NCBI RefSeq assembly: GCF_021134715.1
Contig: NC_060026.1
Coordinates: 1,240,001 to 1,304,000 of the forward strand
DNA: 64,000 nt
Direction of reading: 5' to 3'
DNA from: Daphnia pulex
Lineage: Eukaryota > Arthropoda > Branchiopoda > Diplostraca > Daphniidae
Positions 56,657 to 64,000 of the stretch are shown in pieces. Position 1 is the first letter of the stretch; each line of letters begins with the position of its first letter. Both the position numbers and the translations under genes were made by a program. Under the pieces are notes generated by a model. It saw only the letters and a program-made list of their open reading frames with translations, did not search any database and was not told the DNA's origin.

Positions 56657-57928
56657 TCATATGTTCATGTGATTCTTGATCCAGGGTAGGAACGATGTCA
56701 TTCTCGTGTACACCCCTGGATATCTCCTAGCACATCCTATTGTACAAAAAAGTACATAATTGATGCGGTAGAACTCACATAATCAATCAAAATTATGACA
56801 CACCTCGACCGAAGCTGACGATTCCAACCTGAATCCAAGGACATTTCTGATTATGACCGTTCGCTTCGATGACCAAGGGTCCGCCGCTATCGTTCTGTGC
56901 AAAGAAGAAACCGAATTTTATACTACAGGTAATATGTCGTCAATTATTATTTAACTTACTTGACAGGCATCTCTGCCTGATAACCAAGTACAGAGCATAT
57001 GATCTGCAATTTTATCGTCATCCATGTAACTTTTTCTGCATAGAGAGTTGGAAATGATGCGAATGTTGGCGTGACGAAGGAAATCGGAATTTTTCCCTTT
57101 TTCGAGCGTCCGTCCCCATCCCTTGGCAGTGGCCATCTGGTTCAGATACAGTTCGCTGGATCCCGCCGGAGGTAAACAGACGGGTGAAATAGCCGAAGTG
57201 AAAACGACGGGCGACTCCAACGTCAGGATGGCTATGTCGTTGTACTGAAATTAAAATTCAGTCAACATAGGTATAACTCCTCTTTACATATTTTTATACT
57301 CACGTGAGTGATTGAATCAAATTCCTCGTGAACTGTCACGCCCCTGACTCTCTTCGTCACCCGAGCGTCGTTCATCGACTCGTTCATGAAGTGCATGCCT
57401 AGTAACACTAAGAAACGATCGGGGTCCAAAATTCTGTTCCGAGATTGAAACCATAAAATCAATTGAAATAATTTAAGGGACTTGATTCAATACTTGTCTG
57501 AGGCGAGGTCGTTAACGCAATGAGCCGCTGTCAGGATTTGTGTCGAAGTAATCAAAGATGCTCCGCAGTACAAAAAGTATTCGTCAGATAATCCATCGTT
57601 GCGTTTCATCAGTGCCACCTGATGAATTAATTAGAAAATAATGTTTCTTTTTTTTTTTTTTTAAATCGATTAGTTACCATGAAGGGGTACTGGTTCGGTG
57701 CTGTTTCCTCCCCACCAACCATTCTCGCTGTCCGTTTCTCACTTTGTTTAATTTCATCTGGTTGCAGATGTCAAGAGAATAATGAAACGTAATTCCATAA
57801 GATTAACTCTTCTTACCTTTAATGGTGATTAAATCATCCGTTTGATAGGAGCGACCGTTGGCTGAGCCGGAAAAGAGTAGCAGGATTTCCGTTAAAACAA
57901 TAACTGTTAAGTGAAAAACTCGAGCCAT
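56657..57928 (-). CDS. Secreted trypsin-like serine protease
   Basis: Seven minus-strand exons: 57817-57928, 57678-57757, 57494-57618, 57304-57433, 56960-57244, 56804-56894, 56657-56736. Phases agree and give 300 residues. A signal peptide is followed by a short propeptide, with activation at R|MVGGEE. Catalytic residues: LTAAHC (His57), YNDIAIL (Asp102), NDSGGP (Ser195). Asp189 (RDACQ) predicts trypsin specificity. Gly193 is replaced by Asn, as in the RR-trypsin. The end reads RYPGVYTRMTSFLPWI. Intron positions in the protease domain match the RR-trypsin exactly, so they are paralogues, but this one lacks the RR domain. Extracellular digestion or immune cascade are both possible. Confidence 0.88.
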
Positions 57929-58682
57929 ACTTAAAATATCACTACGACAAACACACAGAAATGAATTAGCCAACTTAATTAATAACCTAGTTCTTTTGAG
58001 TTTAGCTGAGCAGCACAACTTGTAAAGACCTACTGAGTTACTATCTCTAGCAAACTGGCTTGTTCTGTCGTGTGAAGGTGTTTCCACGCGGCTGTGACGG
58101 CATTCAGCCAAGCGGAATCCCGCCGTCATTTCCTTTCATATTAATTTTGTTTTAAGGTCCTTGAAATGTACAGAGAAATTTTGTACCTTGAACTTTGCTC
58201 TTTTTGTGATTTTGTTTGTTTTTAATGTGTGCTGAATTGTCGTTTATGTTTAGGATGTCCGGAGTGAGTGATGTAAGGAAATCGTAAAACCTTTCAAGGT
58301 TGCCGATGACTGAGTGAAGGACGCCGAAGGACCCATGATACTTACTGATCGCCTTATTGACAGCACCGAAGACTACGGATGTAATTTGCCTTTCCAGGCG
58401 CAGGATGACGACATGGTTAAGTAAAATTACATTAGTATTCTTCCAAACGTATTGCAGACTAGTAAAGGCTTCAATTGGCTTTTCGGAAAGCAAAATACGT
58501 CAACAGTCCATTATAAGTGATTTTATTGTACTTGTATTGATACTTGTTTAAATTTAAAAAGGTGCAAAAAATCTGTTTGTGATTATTAAAAAAATGTTGT
58601 TTCAGGTCGATTTGGTGTTTCCACATCGCCAAGTAAATTTAAAGGATTAAAAGACAAAGTTGATGCTCAACTTTTCAATGCC
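57929..58682. other. Intergenic, with one unassigned minus-strand open frame
   Basis: A minus-strand frame at 58,152-58,493 (113 residues, LNHVVILRLERQITSVVFG.. and a following basic tail) looks protein-like, but has no recognisable family, signal peptide or clear splice context. It may be a relic exon. Otherwise empty. Confidence 0.3.
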
Positions 58683-59087
58683 TTAGCACCATCCGGTAAG
58701 CTTACAGAAACGACTTAATGGTTTCGCAGTTGTGCCTATGCTTGTCTTTGGCGTCGTCTTGTGCGTTGGCTTCGGTGTCCTGTCCGTTGGCCTTGGTGAC
58801 GTCTTGTCTGTCGGCTTCGGTGTCTTGTCCGTTGGCTTCAACGTCGACCCATTTGGCCTAAGTGAAGTGCGATAAGTTGGCCTCTGGGTGCTTTGCTTTG
58901 TTGTCTGGCCCATCTATTTTACACGGAATGAATTTTCAACGGATCAAACATATTCGAAGAGAAAAAATCAACAAATTTGAAATCTACTGTATACGATCCA
59001 CCTTAAGAACTATCAAAATAAAATTCAACTTACCACGACAGCGGCCAAGCAAACGGCAGTCAAGAAGAGGACAGCGGCGAATTTCAT
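58683..59087 (-). CDS. Secreted Thr/Pro/Lys-rich repeat peptide
   Basis: Two minus-strand exons (59034-59087 and 58683-58913) encode 94 residues. Exon 1 is exactly the signal peptide (MKFAAVLFLTAVCLAAVV), with cleavage likely after MG. The mature part is a mucin-like tract of KPTDKTP-type repeats (at least four units: KPTDKTPKPTDKTSPRPTDR and KPTHKTTPK), with many Thr/Ser sites for O-glycosylation and high Lys. The C-terminus is compact and has two cysteines (FCKLTGWC). Possible roles are gut-lining (peritrophic) mucin-type peptide or cationic defence peptide; both are guesses. Confidence 0.7.
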
Positions 59088-60496
59088 ATTGAAGGATCGA
59101 CTGATGGATTCGTTATGAGTTGTTCAATTCGACTACGAGTTTCTACGTGGAAATCTTTTGAAAGAGCTACACAGCTGCGCAGGTTGCTGACGACAGCAAA
59201 TCCTGAACAAAACGTGAACTAATTAACGCTTAACACTTTTACATGGACTAATAGGCCTATCTATTATTCCCATCTGAGTGTCTGTAGTTCGTCCTGCAAT
59301 CCCAGCATATTCGATAAACTAAAATGTTTTCCATGTTCCACCCAACATGTCTGGCGTTCTAGTTCTATTCAATATTGCTCCCCTGTTTTCGACGAACTGA
59401 TCTAATCGAAACACGAATGCAACTTGTGCATCTGTCTAGTATTAAGGCCAAACGACACAGCGAAGCGTAAATCACCTAGAACGTTCTGGGAAAAATTAAT
59501 AACAACGACTCTCAGTTTTGTTGCTAACTGGATATATTAGACGTGATGCTCAATTTCTGTTTTATAGCCGGTATAGACGCTATACCCTGCAAAACTGACG
59601 CTGTCACTACAAAACAATCTATAATTACCTAATCTGCCTTTTAAGACTCATAAGATTGTTTTGCTTGTTTCTCAAACTAATGATCATTTCTTTTTACCTC
59701 CACAGTTGAGTTGCTGTCACTCATAATAGCCTATTACTATTTTGATATTGGCAGTGGAATGGGTGAGTGGCATTGTTACGTATATTTCTTACCTTTCCTT
59801 TTCGTAATTGTTTTTAAATATGTTTTCAGGAGTGGGAGAGCTGATCATCTTAAACAATTCCGGACAATTCTCTTGGATCGACATTTTTGCTGCCTCCCAG
59901 GATAATACTCGGTAACGCAACGGTTTTTACTTTATCAATCGGATTCCCTATCAAAAGATATACTAGACAGCAGCACTAATGATAAGATGTGGTTTGTGTG
60001 GGTTGAAAAGGCGAAAAGGCCAGAAAGAAAATATTTCAGTCTAATTTCATATCGTCGCTATCCATGGGGACAGTTTCGTGGTGTGTCTAGTAAGCAGTGC
60101 GTGAGAACATCTACAGATAATTCAAATTTTTTGCCAAGACCCGTGTTAAGCAAACTCTAAAAGTGCTAAAAGAACCTATTGTAGAAACGATTAAACATTT
60201 CAATTTAATTAGATAGCAGAAAACTACCGGCGACTTTTAGGATGTGAAATTGAGCTTTCAAGTGCTATACTGCAATATCGATAAGAATCTCGACACTGCG
60301 ATAAAACCAAACCTTTGCTCTCCGTATAGTAGATTGATATTACGGCGTTGTATTATAACGTTATACCTTTATCTGTGTTGTTGTGGCGTCAACGCAAACT
60401 GTTCCGGCTTGGTATTTTTGTACCTTTTGACCAGTGAGGAAAAAAGAAAGGATTCAGTGGAATAGTAGAGGTTAACTGAATTGTTATTCACTTGCA
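59088..60496. other. No gene seen
   Basis: Short frames only. It includes the upstream region of the Thr/Pro-rich peptide and of the ARF gene. No TATA box is evident for ARF. Confidence 0.4.
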
Positions 60497-61187
<691 letters not shown>

Positions 61188-61867
61188 AACAACCTAGGCA
61201 CCGATCTTTGTACAATTTGAATTTAGAACCATTTTACGTATCAAAGTAAATTTTTTTATCAGATAAGCGAAATTAATAAAAGTCCTAAAGGATTTTTATT
61301 AATAAATTAAAGTTTGCAACATTTTCATAACTATTTAATTATATTAGAAGTAGACAACAAACTGACAGTCTAAAAAGTTTTTTTTTTTTTAATTACCGGA
61401 ATTCTGTAGTTATCACGACAAGCTCTCTGAATCCCTCATTATTAGTAACCAGTTCCGTCCATTGGCCTCGGCTATCCAAATTATAAGCAACACGTAATAG
61501 AAGAATTCGCGCTTATTAGGAATAACAGAATAACACGTAGGATGTTGACATTATAATTGAGTTTCGTCACTGTTCCCAAGTTCGTTGTCGTCTACGAGAA
61601 TAATGTAGAAATTGAATTTTAACAAGTTCACTCGTTCGAGAGGGAATAAGGAAATTTAACCTTCAAAATTTCGTAGAGTACATTTTGAAAACTTGTTTTG
61701 CAGGAAATTAATTGGAGAAGAATGTCTTATCTAAGATCAATTTAATGTCCATACCACTGTTTTGTTTTAACAATTTTTCTAATTGTAAGAAGAACAAGAC
61801 AAAAGGTATTCCAAGTCGTGATCCGATGAGCGTCGTAGATTTTAAACCAGTTAGGCGAACCGTCTCA
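61188..61867. other. Intergenic
   Basis: ARF 3' end with AATAAA near 61,274 and again near 61,300. No gene seen. Confidence 0.45.
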
Positions 61868-61875
61868 TATATAAG
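61868..61875 (+). promoter_or_regulatory. TATA box
   Basis: TATATAAG 40 bases upstream of the start codon at 61,915, implying a very short 5' UTR. Confidence 0.6.
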
Positions 61876-61914
61876 AAAAGGCGAACCCGTCGAAAATTGA
61901 GGTACATTTAGAAA

Positions 61915-62867
61915 ATGTCTGTTTTACTCTTCAGTTGTCTTTTCGTCTCCTTTTTGTCCATCTGCTCGGGCGAAGGTCCGGCAGGATTCACTCCTTACCT
62001 TCCCCCGTTAAATCATGGAACATCATTTGCCCGTTTGAACTCACTGTTGCGCTTCTTCTCCAGGATGGAGCCATTAGAATCAGCAGGAAGTTACCACCCG
62101 TACAACCCATACAATCAATACAAATACAACCAATACAACCCATACATACATGGACATCCCCAACGAGGTAATATAAAAATAACATTTCCTAAGCTGTTGG
62201 TCTTGAATGAAGTTCCAAATTATTGCCGCCTAGAATTAAATAATAAATCCATTTGTAACTTAATTTTGTGTATTGTAGGATGGCCTTATTATAGCACCCC
62301 GATGGTGCCCGATTACATGGATTATCACCCGCCAGCATATCCTGCTGAGGATGACATGTTTTATCCAAATTATTCACCGCTATTTGATCACAGATACGTT
62401 GGATATCAACAGGAGGGTCCGAGTGAATTCGGAGAAATGTTTGGATCCGACGGTACGTAGAAAATATCAAATTCCGTGTAGCACAATTGAATCATTTAAA
62501 CTTATTCACGATCAGATGCATTACTGGGCACTCTCATCACTGATTACCTGCTGGCAACTTTGTCGCAACCGGCAATTCACCAAAAACCCAAACAATTCCC
62601 TCCTGTTATCCCTAAGCCTTCGAGCGGATCATTCGGTAACAAAAACAAATTAACTGTTTTATTTCTACCTTTTTTTACCTCGGTCTGCCAGGTACAAAAG
62701 GAAACAGGGTACCAAAACCTGTCTCTTTTGATCTAGCCGGTAAAGATGTCCAACCAGCCACCAGTGTCAAAACTTCGGTCGGAAGCGAAGCATCCGCTGC
62801 CCTTTCTGATGCCGATCCAGTTGTTCCACCCAAATCACTTGTTGCAACTACAACAGCCCACCCGTGA
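61915..62867 (+). CDS. Secreted Tyr/Asn/Pro-rich protein, unrecognised
   Basis: Four exons (61915-62167, 62279-62452, 62516-62635, 62692-62867) join in phase to 240 residues. A signal peptide (MSVLLFSCLFVSFLSICSG) is followed by a low-complexity tract with YNPYNQYKYNQYNPY repeats, a second Tyr/Pro/Asp-rich part (YYSTPMVPDYMDYHPP), a short helical segment (LITDYLLATLSQ) and a Ser/Thr/Ala/Val-rich tail. No cysteine lies in the mature protein. Tyr-rich disordered secreted proteins in arthropods are often structural (cuticle, egg shell, adhesive) and can be cross-linked through tyrosine; that role is inferred. Confidence 0.7.
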
Positions 62868-63447
62868 TATGTCGGGATTATAATGCGAGTATGCACTGGA
62901 CTGTGTGCTCTCAAACGGAGAATGTTAACAGGAATTTTATTTTGGGTAGAAATAAGGTTAACAATGTCCACATACCTTTTATTACCTTGGTGCGTGCTCT
63001 TTCTCGGTATTTATAATTTGGGTTTACGGAATTCGCATTAATTACAGGAATTTAATTATACACATTCCAGCTGTATTGTCTCCGACATTGCTACGGAATA
63101 AAATATCCAATCTGAAACAATTTCCTCATTCACATTTTTCAGCTATAGGAACCTTTATACCTGTTGGTCGAAAAGTCCATGATTCAATAGTTACACGGAT
63201 GTTTCCGCAAGTGCGACAACGTCATCACAAAAGCGATCAATACTTTTCGAAAGTTAGACGTGTCAATGGCTTATTGGCACTCCGGAAGTAATGGCTTTTT
63301 GACTCAGTACTCACTTTATTCGTTAGTAACACTTGTCACGCTCGAACCACCTGTGCGCAAATAATCTAATGTGTTATAAAGTTATCCCTTTTCCAGCATC
63401 CGACATTAATCACTTCCCGCTGCTCAGAGCGACGGATCTACATAGTG
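62868..63447. other. Intergenic, one candidate exon
   Basis: A plus-strand open segment after an acceptor-like ttttcag (about 63,143-63,291) reads FIPVGRKVHDSIVTRMF and ends in a stop. It might be an alternative last exon of the preceding gene, but it was not joined because the preceding frame already ends. Confidence 0.35.
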
Positions 63448-64000
63448 ATGAAGACTGCTGCTAACTTTATTTTCTTCGTGGTCTTCCAGGTAGCCATTAA
63501 TAGTCACCTGTCTTTTAGCCAATCCCAAAACTGGGACTTGCAATTCAACTTTGATGGCTACACCAGGCAAAACAAAGACTTTCTAATGAAGAACTGCCCG
63601 GCAAACATCAATCAAAACATCAACCAAACAGGTAAATTAATTAACCGTTAATCACAGTGAATCATCTCATAATATCTCATGGCGAATTTTTATAAAACAG
63701 TGAAGATGATCGAAGCGTCTCTCCAAAAAGACGCGGTGGAATTCCCCACGACCAACAAGGAAAAGATTCACCTCAAATGCGTCAAAGATTCGCTGATGGG
63801 CAACGTCGTCAACTTCACCATCTACCGAGATGGCGATAACGATTACACGGGAAAGGGCGACCGGCAGCGGATGGAAATGAAGGGCAAAGAAGATGGTAAA
63901 AAAGGAACGAGCTTCATTTTCGCTTGGTGGTTCAAACTGGACCCGAAAATGAAGAACACTTACGACGATTTTTACCACATTTTCCAAATTAAAACTGGCG
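63448..64000 (+). CDS. Secreted polysaccharide-lyase-like protein (partial, runs off the end)
   Basis: Exons 63448-63631 and 63701 to beyond 64,000 join in phase. A signal peptide (residues 1-25) is followed by an N-terminal motif WDLQFNFDGY, an Asn-rich linker, and a domain with NFTIYRDGDND, GDRQRMEMKG, FAWWFKLDPKM and FYHIFQIK. The D-RQR-x-E-x-K, W-F-x-L and H-I-F-Q-x-K order resembles beta-jelly-roll lyases of the heparinase I/PL20-like group (Polysacc_lyase). If correct, it cleaves uronic-acid polysaccharides outside the cell. The catalytic C-terminal part is beyond the window. Family assignment is tentative. Confidence 0.5.

Overview
The window looks like a crustacean nuclear genome, most likely Daphnia. 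It is AT-rich, its genes have many short introns (about 50-110 bp, GT-AG), and it carries tandem arrays of secreted serine proteases, nuclear tRNA-Cys genes, TATA-driven small secreted proteins, and conserved eukaryotic genes such as a multi-HMG-box UBF and an ARF GTPase. The species is inferred from gene style; no database was searched.

Layout. Positions 1-34,000 are a decaying tandem array. Its unit is: a trypsin-like protease on the minus strand with a TATA promoter, then a tRNA-Cys(GCA) gene, then a plus-strand 'cassette' of exon-like blocks with conserved splice sites, and in two units a sugar-transporter (MFS) exon. Units A (about 926-5,993) and B (about 8,069-13,107) are near-identical duplicates holding protease and P450 fragments and one intact gene each of an unrecognised secreted family. 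A third, diverged family member lies at 14,800-15,781. Unit C has the one intact protease of this subtype (16,850-18,469), a cuticle-type RR domain fused to trypsin, followed by a good tRNA-Cys (19,766-19,837) and the cassette. Then comes a 5.7-kb intronless gene (21,590-27,328) for a 1,912-residue NACHT protein with an N-terminal restriction-endonuclease-like motif set, and then an MFS transporter (28,351-30,196). Unit D (30,290-33,812) has the same order but is broken, and lacks the NACHT gene at the equivalent intron.

Positions 34,000-45,900 are gene-poor and rich in small elements: a TTAA-flanked piggyBac-type MITE, a 389-bp fold-back element, an abrupt GC-skew reversal, and decayed duplicated gene fragments, plus two small secreted-protein genes (42,670 and 45,499). 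Positions 47,691-64,000 are a normal gene-dense segment: UBF (minus), a 77-aa coiled-coil protein (minus), an LRR protein (plus), a last cassette plus a complete trypsin (56,657-57,928, minus), a Thr/Pro-rich secreted peptide (minus), an ARF GTPase lacking the catalytic glutamine (plus), a Tyr/Asn/Pro-rich secreted protein (plus), and the 5' part of a secreted protein resembling polysaccharide lyases that runs off the end.

Most notable: the nuclease-like NACHT protein has the architecture of bacterial Avs/Cap4-type defence proteins, and comparison of units C and D suggests it was inserted into an intron of the cassette-transporter unit. All functional statements are from motif reading and intron-exon reconstruction by eye.
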